Source of the DNA: Ectobacillus sp042610425
GTDB lineage: Bacteria > Bacillota > Bacilli > Bacillales > Bacillaceae_G
DNA: 64,000 nucleotides
Direction: 5' to 3'
Assembly: GCF_042610425.1 (NCBI RefSeq)
Contig: NZ_JBGJZM010000001.1
Location: forward strand, 2,046,001 to 2,110,000
Positions 18,466-26,933 of the stretch are shown here, one piece after another. The translations under genes were made by a program, and so were the position numbers. The notes beneath the pieces were generated by a model, which was not told the origin of the DNA, did no database searches, and saw only the letters and a program-made list of their open reading frames with translations. Position 1 is the first letter of the stretch. Each line of letters begins with the position of its first letter.

Positions 18466-19164
18466 ATGGAGTTTTTTAGTGGTCAAGTATCACTGACCAC
18501 CGTACAATGGGGCTTAAGAGCGGTTATTGGTTTCTTCTTTTTAATAATCATAGCTAAGCTAATGGGACAACGATCTATTTCACAGTTTAGATTTCTGGAT
18601 TTTGTTATTTCGTTGATAATAGGGAATATTATTGCCCATCCTTTATCAGATGAGAAGTTAGGATTACAAGGTTCTATGATTACCATGAGTGTACTAGTAA
18701 TTTTATACCTTACGGGAGTGTTTTTAAGCTTAAGGTGGGATTTACTAAGGAAAATTTTTGATCCTCCTCCCATACCACTTATAGAATATGGGAAAATTAA
18801 TTACAAAAATTTAAATAAAGCTAGAATATCAATTGATAATCTTTTATCTGAACTACGAAAAGAAAAAACTGAAGATATTCAAAAAGTGGCACTTGCATTA
18901 TGGGAACCCGGAGGTACCATATCCATATTCCTATATCCTCAATATAAGCCAATCACTTATGCTAATTTCAATTCAGTAGAACCTTTTGATTTTCCTAAAA
19001 TCATTATTAAAGAACAAAAAATTATTTACAGCGAGTTAAGACAACTTGGAAAAGACGAACAATGGCTATTAAATAAAATAAAAACATCATATAACGTAAA
19101 TTTAAGCGATATATTACTTGCCACTATTGGAAATGATGAAGATATTAAAATATTTTTGTATTAA
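18466..19164 (+). CDS. DUF421 (YetF-like) membrane protein
   Basis: 232 residues. Three N-terminal helices (about 15-95) include the DUF421 signature KLMGQRSISQFRFLDFVISL with GNIIAHPLSD. The cytosolic part holds the two-lobed YetF domain (PIPLIEYGKINYKNLNKARIS and similar). Relatives occur in spore-formers; the molecular function is unknown. Start at ATG 18466, with AGGA ten bases upstream; a GTG at 18457 is too close to that site. Remnant coding sequence follows it at 19275-19502. Confidence 0.85.
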   Translation: MEFFSGQVSLTTVQWGLRAVIGFFFLIIIAKLMGQRSISQFRFLDFVISLIIGNIIAHPLSDEKLGLQGSMITMSVLVILYLTGVFLSLRWDLLRKIFDPPPIPLIEYGKINYKNLNKARISIDNLLSELRKEKTEDIQKVALALWEPGGTISIFLYPQYKPITYANFNSVEPFDFPKIIIKEQKIIYSELRQLGKDEQWLLNKIKTSYNVNLSDILLATIGNDEDIKIFLY

Positions 19165-19274
19165 TTAATTCACAAAAGCCATATTTTATTCTACCGTTTT
19201 TCAAGTTCAACTACAGATGTTCTTTTTCTTTTGTTTGTGGCATTCTAATAATGGTTCTTACGATAGTTTGGTGA

Positions 19275-19502
19275 AATGAAGAAACAAACAATAATCCTGT
19301 TCCTGTTATTGAAACCAATGAGAAGGATAAAGAGCAAAAAAAGCAAGAAATTGAGGAAATGCTTAAAAAGTTAAGAGCTTAAAACAAAGGAAGATGAGAC
19401 GTGAACGCAACAGACAAAAAACATGTTGATTTTACAGAGGATCTACAAAATGAGGTCTTTACCAAAAATATTAAATCGATGTACATTCAATCAAACGGTT
19501 AA
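19275..19502 (+). pseudogene. decayed coding remnants behind DUF421 gene
   Basis: 19275-19382 reads, without a start, as a charged C-terminus ending EKDKEQKKQEIEEMLKKLRA-stop. Then 19401-19502 is a 33-codon frame with GTG start and AAAGGAAG ribosome site, starting VNATDKKHVDFTEDLQNEVF and cut short. They look like the tail of one gene and the head of a second, both broken. Families are not recognised. The rest of 19165-19936 shows only an AAAGAGAGTGTT palindrome (19769-19792). Confidence 0.45.
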
Positions 19503-19768
19503 GAAGTTAAGCTGCAAACGCCGTTCTGGCTGTCATTATAGGGGTAAAATCGTTAGCTTTATAGACTCCTCATTAATCATGAAAATCAGAAACTCTATTT
19601 AGTCTTCCTTTTATTATCTTACAACGTCCAAAACTTGTTTTGATTTCTCTCGTGCGTAGTTGGTTTAACTGATTTTAAAATGAAAATTCAGGGATATTAC
19701 GGGCCTCGTCTTAAAATATTTAATAGTAACTAGAACCATTTCTATAAAATGGGTTTTGAGAGGGTGAA

Positions 19769-19792
19769 AAAGAGAGTGTTAACACTCTCTTT
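19769..19792. terminator. 12-bp perfect palindrome followed by T-rich sequence
   Basis: AAAGAGAGTGTT-AACACTCTCTTT. It resembles a compact terminator, but no intact gene ends next to it; it may belong to the decayed genes upstream. Confidence 0.4.
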
Positions 19793-19936
19793 CGTTTATA
19801 CAAAAATACAACCTTTTTCTCTTTATTTTTTTCTAATAGTTTAACAAATTTAACAAACAAAATAATAGGCATAAAAAAAGCACAGCTTCTTCACCAATGA
19901 TTGCGTGATTTGCTATGCTATTTCTTATGTCATTTC

Positions 19937-20782
19937 TTATAATTTTTCAAGTTTCGTAATAATAATTTTCGAAGCATCTCCATATCCTTGGACCTTATAT
20001 ATTGCTCCAGTTTGAGAAGCGGAGAGGAACGCAGAATCATCATTTAATCCATTGCTACCATGAACAACGAGCTGATATCCATTCATGTATGAAAGAAAAT
20101 AGACTTGTCCGTTTTTTTGAATAAACTTACCACGTAAGGCATGATAAGAACTTGTCTGATTAGGTGAGTATGATTGAGTATTAGGAATAGCCGATTGAGA
20201 AGTTGGCTTAGGGCTTTGTGCAAAATCTTCTACCACATTTGTTGTGTATGATTGACTATTAGTCGCACCAGTAGCCGGTTGAGAAGTTGGCTTATTCACC
20301 GTCCCAGTTTGGTTAGGGCTTTGGTTACTAGACTGACCATTTGTTGAGTATGATTTAGTATTAGCCGAACCAGTAGCCGGTTGAGAAGTTGGCTTATTCA
20401 CCGTCCCAGTTGGGTTAGGGCTTTGGTTACTAGACTGACCATTTGTTGAGTATGATTTAGTATTAGCCGAACCAGTAGCCGTATGATGAGAAGTTTGGTT
20501 AGGGCTTTGGTTAATATAACCATATGTTGAGTATGATTGAGTATTAGCCGAACCAGTAGCCGGTTGAGAAGTTGCCGGTTGAGAAGTTGGCTTATTCACC
20601 GTCCAAGTTGGGTTAGGGCTTTGGTTAATATACTGACCATATGTTGAGTATGATTTAGTATTAGCCGAACCAGTAGCCGCATGAGATTCGGTTGGGTTCA
20701 CTGTAGTTATTCCTAATATAGCCACCATAGGTACAGCTAAAGCCATTACAGTACTGATCCCTTTTGTCATTTTTTTATTCAA
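19937..20782 (-). CDS. secreted repeat protein with 34-residue Ser/Thr/Asn-rich repeats
   Basis: 281 residues. A signal peptide ends near ESHA-AT. Residues about 30-175 are four to five degenerate copies of a 34-residue unit beginning ATGSANTKSYSTNGQSSNQS and containing NKPTSQPA; two adjacent copies differ little over 102 bases (20341 against 20443). A C-terminal domain of about 65 residues (from HALRGKFIQKNGQVYF) is strand-rich and unrecognised. The composition fits an extracellular or spore-surface stalk with a small head domain (inference). TTG start at 20782 with AAAGG nine bases upstream; the ATG at 20791 abuts that site. Confidence 0.75.
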   Translation of the reverse strand: MNKKMTKGISTVMALAVPMVAILGITTVNPTESHAATGSANTKSYSTYGQYINQSPNPTWTVNKPTSQPATSQPATGSANTQSYSTYGYINQSPNQTSHHTATGSANTKSYSTNGQSSNQSPNPTGTVNKPTSQPATGSANTKSYSTNGQSSNQSPNQTGTVNKPTSQPATGATNSQSYTTNVVEDFAQSPKPTSQSAIPNTQSYSPNQTSSYHALRGKFIQKNGQVYFLSYMNGYQLVVHGSNGLNDDSAFLSASQTGAIYKVQGYGDASKIIITKLEKL

Positions 20783-20970
20783 GAGTATCATCCTTTCTAT
20801 GTATCTTCATAATTTTACCATCATAAGTCTACTTTAATAGAACAAAAAAGTCAAAAAATTTCAAATTATATGAAGGGTAAATACAATTTAGTATTACATA
20901 ATACTTTGACTTATGCATATTTCAATTGTAATTTACTAATAAATATAATTTAATAAGGTGGTCGAGAAAT

Positions 20971-21033
20971 ATGACTGAAGTATATGCAATCTCAATGAAC
21001 AAAGGTGGCGTTGGTAAGACATCGCTCGTTTAA
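20971..21033 (+). pseudogene. ParA/MinD-type ATPase 5' remnant
   Basis: ATG with GGTGG upstream opens a 20-codon frame ending in a stop: MTEVYAISMNKGGVGKTSLV. The deviant Walker A motif KGGVGKTS is that of ParA/Soj partition ATPases, whose full length is about 250 residues. Nothing of the rest is recognisable in 21034-21134. It may be a trace of a plasmid or integrated element. The remainder of 20783-20970 is AT-rich promoter-like sequence. Confidence 0.7.
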
Positions 21034-21134
21034 TAATTGTCTTTCTCTGGTGATATCGGAACCATAGACCAATAATCCATTGCAAATACGAATATGTTGC
21101 GCTTAAACAAACTATTAGAGAGGGGTGCTCCTTA

Positions 21135-21728
21135 ATGACAAATAGTAGAATGAATCCTAAGGTTGATGAATTTTTAAGTAAAGCTAAAAAGTGGAAGGAA
21201 GAATATGAGAAGTTGAGAAATATCGTTCTTGACTGTGAGCTGACTGAAGAATTTAAGTGGATGCATCCTTGTTACACATTTGAGAAAAAAAACATAGTTT
21301 TAATACATGGATTTAAAGAATATTGTGCGCTTCTGTTTCACAAAGGTGCCTTGTTACAGGATGCCCATGGGATTCTAATCCAACAAACGGAGAATGTACA
21401 GGCGGCGCGCCAGATTCGTTTCACCACTGTTCAAGAAATAGTTGAAATGGAAACCATCTTGAAAGCCTATATATCTGAAGCCATTGAAGTTGAAAAAGCC
21501 GGTTTGGAAGGGAATTTTAAAAAGAATACAGAATTCATTATTCCTGAAGAACTTCAAAATAAATTCGATGAAATCCCTGTCTTGAAAACTGCTTTTGAAG
21601 CATTGACGCCGGGACGGCAAAGAGCATACATTCTTTATTTTTCAGGACCCAAACAATCCAAGACCCGACAGTCAAGGGTTGAAAAATATATACAGCAAAT
21701 TCTCAATGGAAAGGGATTAAATGATTAG
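21135..21728 (+). CDS. ydeI: YdeI-like DUF1801/OmdA-domain protein
   Basis: 197 residues, the size of Bacillus YdeI. A DUF1801-type domain occupies residues 15-115 (CELTEEFKWMHPCYTFEKKN, LLFHKGALLQD, RQIRFTTVQEI). The YdeI/OmpD-associated C-terminal segment covers about 130-190 (PEELQNKFDEIP, ALTPGRQRAYILYFSGPKQS). It is cytosolic; the true function is unknown, although relatives are annotated with iron-chelator use or bacteriocin protection. The start follows GAGGGG. Confidence 0.8.
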   Translation: MTNSRMNPKVDEFLSKAKKWKEEYEKLRNIVLDCELTEEFKWMHPCYTFEKKNIVLIHGFKEYCALLFHKGALLQDAHGILIQQTENVQAARQIRFTTVQEIVEMETILKAYISEAIEVEKAGLEGNFKKNTEFIIPEELQNKFDEIPVLKTAFEALTPGRQRAYILYFSGPKQSKTRQSRVEKYIQQILNGKGLND

Positions 21729-21986
21729 TATATTGATGAGAAATCGTCGGTGAGGAGTCCCCTGCCACAACAGGAAGACCATGGATTAATTATAGAGTAG
21801 AAGTTCCGGAGTGACTAATAAATACTATATTGAAATAAGCAAACTCTATACAATTCTTGACTTTTCAATACATCCAAGCCAAAATTCTATAACCTGCCTT
21901 CCCATACAAAAGAGAAGCCATCGCTGCTATGACTTCTCCTTCTGTAACTTATGCTTTATAAATGAGGGGGTCAGACAAGGTTCTAT

Positions 21987-22106
21987 TCATTCTTTAACGG
22001 ACTTTTCATCAAAATAAGTGTATGAAGGTTCTTCTTCAGCTGCAATGATCATTTCGATCTCTAATTGTTCAAGTAAATACTCATTCATGCTTCTGTTCTT
22101 GTCCAT
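21987..22106 (-). CDS. 39-residue acidic small protein
   Basis: A short frame with a strong GGGAGG ribosome site nine bases before its ATG at 22106. It encodes MDKNRSMNEYLLEQLEIEMI and 19 more residues, with AAEEEPSYTYFDEK near the end. It looks helical in its first half and is acidic. No family is recognised. Good start context and clean ends favour a real small gene. The rest of 21729-22344 shows nothing clear; a 68-codon plus-strand frame there lacks a ribosome site. Confidence 0.55.
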   Translation of the reverse strand: MDKNRSMNEYLLEQLEIEMIIAAEEEPSYTYFDEKSVKE

Positions 22107-22344
22107 TTACTTTCAGCCTCCCTTTCTAATACACGCTTATATTTTTAAATCCAATAGTGGAATCCCCTGATAAGATAGGGATTGTAGTTGTAATTATAGC
22201 AAGGATTGATATATACAGCTGGATTTCTGTTAGATTTTCTGACAGGATTTATTTCTTTCATATTATTCCCTATTTCATGATAAAATACCAACATATTTAT
22301 CCTTTCTAAGTACAAACTATCCTAGTTGTTGGGAGGCAGATTGT

Positions 22345-22695
22345 ATGCAAGTCCTCATTTGGGTCATTATCCTTTTCGTGGTGTATAGTCTTCTTGTTCG
22401 CCGCAAACAGGCGGTGATTTTTAAAAAGGATCATTTAACTGTGCGTTCATCTAAATTAGCAAATCTAACATTTTCAAAGGATGAGATTCTAGGTGTACAT
22501 ATTCTGACAGGAAATCTTCCAAACAACGCAGTGGTTCTAAACAGCTCCTTGTATTTCGGACCTATTACGAAACTTTGGACAGGAATGCAACCAGATCGAA
22601 TTGTTTTCACTACAAATTCTAGTGCCTATGTCGTTTATGTTGAGGATTGTGATAAATTTATAGAAAGATATAGGAACTGGAAGGAGTCTAACTAA
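22345..22695 (+). CDS. hypothetical membrane-anchored protein
   Basis: 116 residues. One N-terminal helix (about 2-18) is followed by a basic stretch (RRKQ) and a strand-rich soluble domain of about 95 residues that resembles a PH-like YcxB-type fold in pattern (VIFKKDHLTVRSSKLANLTF). The function is unknown. Good GGGAGG site eight bases before the ATG. A monocistronic look, with 82 bases before the next start. Confidence 0.6.
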   Translation: MQVLIWVIILFVVYSLLVRRKQAVIFKKDHLTVRSSKLANLTFSKDEILGVHILTGNLPNNAVVLNSSLYFGPITKLWTGMQPDRIVFTTNSSAYVVYVEDCDKFIERYRNWKESN

Positions 22696-22777
22696 CTGCC
22701 TTACGTTGTATTTCCTAATATATTACGATTGAAAACATGCTACTATAATGATAAACCAATATATGGAGGCGAGTTTC

Positions 22778-23290
22778 ATGATTCAACGTCCGAACCAAAA
22801 TGAGTACAATCCTTATTACGAGAAGTATATCTCGCTTATTCCAATTGGGGATATCCTAACATTTTTGAAAACGCAGCATGAGGATTTGCAAGCTTTACTG
22901 CGAGATGCATCAAATGAACAAGGCGAGTATCGCTATGCACCTGAAAAATGGAGCTTAAAAGAAGTAATTGGCCATATGATTGATACGGAACGCATTATGA
23001 GCTATCGCTTACTTGCGGTCAGTCGCGGCGAAACAATGGCTTTGCCATCCTTTGATCAAGATGAGTACGTAAAAGGCGCCGATTTCGATTTATTTCCACT
23101 TGCCGATCTGCTGGCCGACTTTGCTCTTGTCCGGGCATGCACCTGTTCTTTACTTGGCGGACTATCCGATGACGTCCTCGCCCGCACCGGAATGGTGGCG
23201 GATTATCCGACAACTGCACGGGCGCTCGCTTATATTATCGCAGGACATGAATTGCATCATCTTTCGATTATTAAGGAAAGATATTTGTAA
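22778..23290 (+). CDS. DinB-family protein
   Basis: A 170-residue four-helix-bundle DinB/YfiT superfamily protein. It shows WSLKEVIGHMIDTERIMSYR, with the first metal His, and a C-terminal AGHELHHLSIIKER, with the HxxHH pair. Three histidines bind a metal. Members act as thiol-dependent S-transferases, for example with bacillithiol. A second family member (YfiT type) is at 43134. The start at 22778 is set by GGAGG at eight bases. A strong terminator follows. Confidence 0.87.
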   Translation: MIQRPNQNEYNPYYEKYISLIPIGDILTFLKTQHEDLQALLRDASNEQGEYRYAPEKWSLKEVIGHMIDTERIMSYRLLAVSRGETMALPSFDQDEYVKGADFDLFPLADLLADFALVRACTCSLLGGLSDDVLARTGMVADYPTTARALAYIIAGHELHHLSIIKERYL

Positions 23291-23324
23291 ACAAAAAAAC
23301 GGAGATGCCTCTCCGTTTTTTTGT
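23291..23324. terminator. terminator after DinB gene
   Basis: A 15-bp perfect stem (ACAAAAAAACGGAGA and complement) with a TGCC loop and flanking A and T runs; works in both directions. Confidence 0.9.
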
Positions 23325-23345
23325 TTTTGCGTTTATTAGGTGTCT

Positions 23346-23520
23346 GGTTGGATCGCATTTGATCGGGGTTCGATTGCATCCTGGATAATTTCCTTCAGGT
23401 CTCGCTCAATCCGTGTACTTCGGATCGCATCTGATCGATTTCCGATCGCATTTCTTCTTTTTCCGATCGCATCCGCCGCACTTCCGATCGCATCCGCTCG
23501 GGGTTCGATTGCAACCTGAC
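23346..23520. repeat. 21/51-bp phased repeat, word B
   Basis: The core GATCGC or GATTGC within the word TTCCGATCGCATC stands at 23351, 23372, 23423, 23444, 23465, 23486 and 23507. Steps are 21, 51, 21, 21, 21 and 21 bp. The 51-bp gap, read on the minus strand, contains GGATTGAGCGAGACCTG, which resembles the gap of the array at 37111-37533. It lies between the convergent DinB and cwlJ genes. Confidence 0.9.
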
Positions 23521-23547
23521 CAATCTCCTCACTACCATCTGCAGAAT

Positions 23548-23976
23548 TTAATACGTATTATAAATATTTTGACACGTTTCAGATGTTGGTTCAAAGAAAC
23601 AATGCTTTTTATATCGTCCAACTAAGGGTTGCCCATACCACTGATCCGGACAATCACCAGGCGGACGGAAATACCACAAACTAAATTTTGCAGGCCAATG
23701 CCTGTATCCATTAATAGCACGCCGAGCTAGCGTTTTATCACTTTCTCGCGCCCTTTGATAAAAGTATCCATGTTGAACGGCTTCAAATGCATGCTCTTGA
23801 TAAACCATTTGTGGAATCGTACGAAGTCCTTTAAAATCCGAACAGTTCGCTCTTATACGGTTAATCCCCACATTCCCAACAAGCTGCATCCCAAGCGTTC
23901 CTTCCCCTTCCGCTTCTGCGCGAAGTAGCCTTGCAAGCAAGGTAATATCTGTTTCCTTAGCACTCACTACCGCCAT
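23548..23976 (-). CDS. cwlJ: spore cortex-lytic hydrolase CwlJ
   Basis: 142 residues, the same length as B. subtilis CwlJ, and recognisable nearly throughout: LLRAEAEGEG with the catalytic Glu, NVGINRIRANCSDFKGLRTI, HAFEAVQHGYFYQRAR, INGYRHWPAKFSLWYFRPPG and the C-terminal QNIYNTY. It degrades spore cortex peptidoglycan during germination, in calcium-dipicolinate-triggered germination. CwlJ normally needs GerQ, but no gerQ is adjacent here. The start at 23976 follows GGAGGTGGAAGG. Expression by a sporulation sigma factor is expected but was not seen in sequence. Confidence 0.95.
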   Translation of the reverse strand: MAVVSAKETDITLLARLLRAEAEGEGTLGMQLVGNVGINRIRANCSDFKGLRTIPQMVYQEHAFEAVQHGYFYQRARESDKTLARRAINGYRHWPAKFSLWYFRPPGDCPDQWYGQPLVGRYKKHCFFEPTSETCQNIYNTY

Positions 23977-24058
23977 CCTTCCACCTCCCATCATTTTATA
24001 GTATTAAGGGTGGCGGAAGATGATGACCTGCTGGCTGGTCCATTGTTTAAAAATAATG

Positions 24059-24094
24059 TAAAAGGGGACATCCAAGTTTGGATGTCCCCTTTTA
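24059..24094. terminator. terminator after DUF5667-like gene
   Basis: A 17-bp perfect stem (TAAAAGGGGACATCCAA and complement) with a two-base centre, directly downstream of the minus-strand stop at 24115. Confidence 0.9.
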
Positions 24095-24114
24095 CTTCTT
24101 AATGCGTTGAAATA

Positions 24115-25185
24115 TTATCTATCTTTTTCATTATTTTTCTTTTGATTATCTTTCTCGTTTTCAACCTTTTCTTGTTTCTTTTCTACTTTTTTATCTTCTT
24201 TATGATTGTTTTGTTCATTCTCTACTTTTTGCGTTGGAGCTGATGTGGCAGTATGTTCTTGTTCATGTGTTACTGGTTGTTGTATGGATCCATTTTGTGT
24301 TGCGGCAACTTCTGGGTGTTGCTCACTTGCCGGATTTGTTACATTCTCTCCTGCTTCATTTGTTGTCGTTTGTGCTCCATTTGTGTTTGTAACTGCTGTA
24401 TTTGTTGCTGGAGCTGCTTGCGTTTCTCCTACAACTTGAAGATTTGTATTTTCTGTTTGCTGTGCTGTTTGAGTTTCTTTTAATTTTTCAATTTTTGCAG
24501 CAAGCTTCGTGAAGCTCTTCTCGATATTTTTTGCAATGGCTTCTTTCGCTTGTGGATTTTTCACTTTATCAAGCACCGCTGCCAATGCTTCGATGTTATG
24601 TCCAATATGTACTTGTACTTCCTTTTTCTTTTCTTGTTCCTTACTTTCTTTTGTTACAGGAGTTGTTGTTGATTGTGTTGTTGCCGGTTGTGTTGTTGCT
24701 GGTTGCGTTGTTGCCGGTTGCGTTGTTGCCGGTTGCGTTGTTGCTGGTTGCGTTGTTGCTGGTTGCGTTGTTGCTGGTTGCGTTGTTGCTGGTTGCGTTG
24801 TTGCTGGTTGCGTTGTTGCCGGTTGCGTTGCGGTATCTTCGCCAGTTAGTTTTTCTGATTTTTCAATGCTGTCTGCAGCTTTTTGAAGTGTATCCTGCGT
24901 AAGTGTATCATTTCCTTTTTCGTTCAATACATTTGCCTCAGCAATACGCTCGGCTGCTTGTTCAGATAATAGCTTCGCTTTATCTAAATCATTCGTCGCA
25001 AGTGCTAGGCGAATTTGTTCAACCGTTGTTTTGACAAAATAGAAGAAATCACCTTCAACAAGGTTTGGCTGTGCTACTTGTGGTGCTACAGTTGTATCAT
25101 TACTTGCTGCAAATGCTGCTGTTCCAGTCATCATCATACTTCCAGCGATAAAAGTAGTCATGGCGCTTTTGATTAGTTTATTCAT
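24115..25185 (-). CDS. secreted DUF5667-like protein with TTQPA repeats
   Basis: 356 residues. Signal peptide ending AAFA-AS near residue 27. A helical domain (about 40-115, EGDFFYFVKTTVEQIRLAL, AKLLSEQAAERIAEAN) resembles DUF5667. A minisatellite-encoded run of ten QPA units (TTQPA) comes next, then another charged helical domain (about 185-250) and a long polar tail rich in Glu, Lys, Asn and Gln. It is exported and has no wall anchor seen, so it is probably free or loosely cell-bound. Function unknown. The start follows GGGGG at eight bases. Confidence 0.8.
   Translation of the reverse strand: MNKLIKSAMTTFIAGSMMMTGTAAFAASNDTTVAPQVAQPNLVEGDFFYFVKTTVEQIRLALATNDLDKAKLLSEQAAERIAEANVLNEKGNDTLTQDTLQKAADSIEKSEKLTGEDTATQPATTQPATTQPATTQPATTQPATTQPATTQPATTQPATTQPATTQPATTQSTTTPVTKESKEQEKKKEVQVHIGHNIEALAAVLDKVKNPQAKEAIAKNIEKSFTKLAAKIEKLKETQTAQQTENTNLQVVGETQAAPATNTAVTNTNGAQTTTNEAGENVTNPASEQHPEVAATQNGSIQQPVTHEQEHTATSAPTQKVENEQNNHKEDKKVEKKQEKVENEKDNQKKNNEKDR
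24670..24832. repeat. 15-bp coding minisatellite
   Basis: About ten tandem copies of GGTTGCGTTGTTGCY (minus strand codes for ATTQP) lie inside the secreted protein gene. Copies differ almost only at one C/T position, which suggests recent slippage and length variation between strains. Confidence 0.92.
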
Positions 25186-25351
25186 TAGTTAGTTCCCCCA
25201 TTTTGTTATTCACTATACTTATTCGGAGGACCTATATTTTTTGTGGGGGTAACTTCATATTTTCTTGAAGAAGAAGAATGAGGGTGGGACAAAACCCACC
25301 TCTGAGATGAAAAAGCCGGTGGAACCATCAGCCCTTTTATATAGCATCTAT

Positions 25352-25468
25352 TCTGATGTTCATTCCGATTTGCTATTGCTTATCGCAAACATACGGAAAA
25401 AGAATCGGAAAGAAAAAAGAAATCCTACGCCTATAAATCCATAACATATACAGTATTTTATTGATTTA
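25352..25468 (+). pseudogene. fossil 3' end of a gerAB-like gene
   Basis: The frame ending at 25444 reads LLLLIANIRKKNRKEKRNPT-PINP-stop. The intact gene at 25526-26635 ends LLLLIAIIRKKKRKGKRDYT-PINQ-stop. Homology runs on into the 3' flank (ACATATACARTATTTT). Upstream, FIPI appears in a shifted frame. This is the tail of a lost gerAB paralogue immediately before the present one. The rest of 25186-25525 holds a GGGTGGG/CCCACC hairpin at about 25280. Confidence 0.85.
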
Positions 25469-25525
25469 AGCATTTTTTTCAATATTTAGTGGGATAATAA
25501 CAAAAAATGGAATGGGAGTGAAAAG

Positions 25526-26635
25526 ATGCTGGAGAAAGGGAAAATTTCAGCCTTACAGATGGGAATGATCACGTATGCAACTATAATCGCAAGCGGGGCC
25601 TTATTACCAAACATTACAGCGAAAGCAGCGGATCGAGATATGTGGCTGTCGCCGATTTGGGCTTCCCTTACAGGCTTTCTTGTTCTTTGTATTATATATC
25701 AATTGAGCAGGCTCTATCCGAAGGAGACGCTTATCCAGTACAGTGTACATATTCTTGGCACAATCCCGGGAAAAGCCGTTGGTTTTTTCTACTTATTCTA
25801 TTTACTGCACATTAATGCATCTCTCATCAGGATTTACGGAGATTACTTGGTTGGTAATTTTTACAGTAAAACTCCGACGATTGTGGTCTTAGCAAGTATG
25901 GTTCTTGTCTCTGCCTTTACAGTACGCGGAGGGGTGGAAGTATTGGGAAGATTCACCCAGCTCTTTGTGCCATTTTTGATTTTGATGTGGCTGTTGATTA
26001 TCATCCTGATCATTCCGGATTTAGAACCGAAGAATATGTTTCCGATCATGGAGCATGGCATCATGCCCTCCATTAAGGGGGCACCACAAAGCTGGTTCAC
26101 CCATTATGCTTTATTTGCTTATATATTTCCTTTCTTGACTGACCGGAAAAAAGGAATGAAATGGGGGATGATTTCGATATTCAGCGCCATGCTTACCTTG
26201 ACTATTTTTAATTTGACTGCTCTCTTCGTATTCGGAGAAAGTACAGCCGACAGGCTCTACCCGTTGATGGATGTTTCCCGATACATCAGCATTGGAAATT
26301 TTTTTGAACATGTTGAAGCGATCGTGATGGCAATTTGGGTGTTAGGGGCGTTCATTAAAATCTCGGTGTACTATTATGTGTTGGTTCTTGGTACAGCCCA
26401 ATGGTTACATCTCTCTGACTATCGCCCTGTCGTATTTCCACTCGGTTTTTTGTTGATCCTTTTCAGTATTTGGTCAGCTTCTAATTTGCAGGAACTGATT
26501 GCAGCATATGGAAGATCACTACCTTTTTACTATGATACATTTCACTTGGTGATTCCTATACTTCTTCTTCTCATTGCTATCATAAGGAAAAAGAAACGGA
26601 AAGGAAAACGAGATTATACGCCTATAAATCAATAA
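25526..26635 (+). CDS. GerAB-type spore germination permease
   Basis: 369 residues with about ten helices, of the APC-superfamily endospore germination permease family (SALQMGMITYATIIASGALL, ITAKAADRDMWLSPIWASLT, IMEHGIMPSIKGAPQSW). GerAB subunits bind germinants in the inner spore membrane, with GerAA and GerAC partners. Neither partner gene is adjacent, so it is an orphan B subunit here. GGGAGTG lies upstream of the ATG. A fossil of a second copy's 3' end stands 80 bases upstream. Confidence 0.9.
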   Translation: MLEKGKISALQMGMITYATIIASGALLPNITAKAADRDMWLSPIWASLTGFLVLCIIYQLSRLYPKETLIQYSVHILGTIPGKAVGFFYLFYLLHINASLIRIYGDYLVGNFYSKTPTIVVLASMVLVSAFTVRGGVEVLGRFTQLFVPFLILMWLLIIILIIPDLEPKNMFPIMEHGIMPSIKGAPQSWFTHYALFAYIFPFLTDRKKGMKWGMISIFSAMLTLTIFNLTALFVFGESTADRLYPLMDVSRYISIGNFFEHVEAIVMAIWVLGAFIKISVYYYVLVLGTAQWLHLSDYRPVVFPLGFLLILFSIWSASNLQELIAAYGRSLPFYYDTFHLVIPILLLLIAIIRKKKRKGKRDYTPINQ

Positions 26636-26933
26636 CATATACAATATTTTGTGAATTTAAAAATTCCGTGGAGACAATTGATGGTATTTACCCGTTTATG
26701 TCCCCTCATTTCTTACTATAGAAATGCGCCCGTTGAACAAGGAAAGCGATACTCTTGTTATTCAAGCATGGCACTCTTAAATTAATTAAAAAAGCAAATA
26801 AAATTTTAATAGTTGAATCAATTTCATAATTTAAAGCCCTTGTCCCCCAAGGAGTTCAATGTATAAAAAAAAGGCACCCCACAAATTCCTGTATACTGTT
26901 TAGTAACGACACAAGAATGGAAGGTGACTCCCT

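Noticed and set aside
21811..22017. 68-codon plus-strand frame
   Set aside because: It has no ribosome site and overlaps a better-supported small gene on the other strand.
24206..24902. Cysteine- and valine-rich plus-strand frames opposite the TTQPA protein
   Set aside because: They are antisense readings of the minisatellite. The minus-strand frame has a signal peptide and ribosome site.
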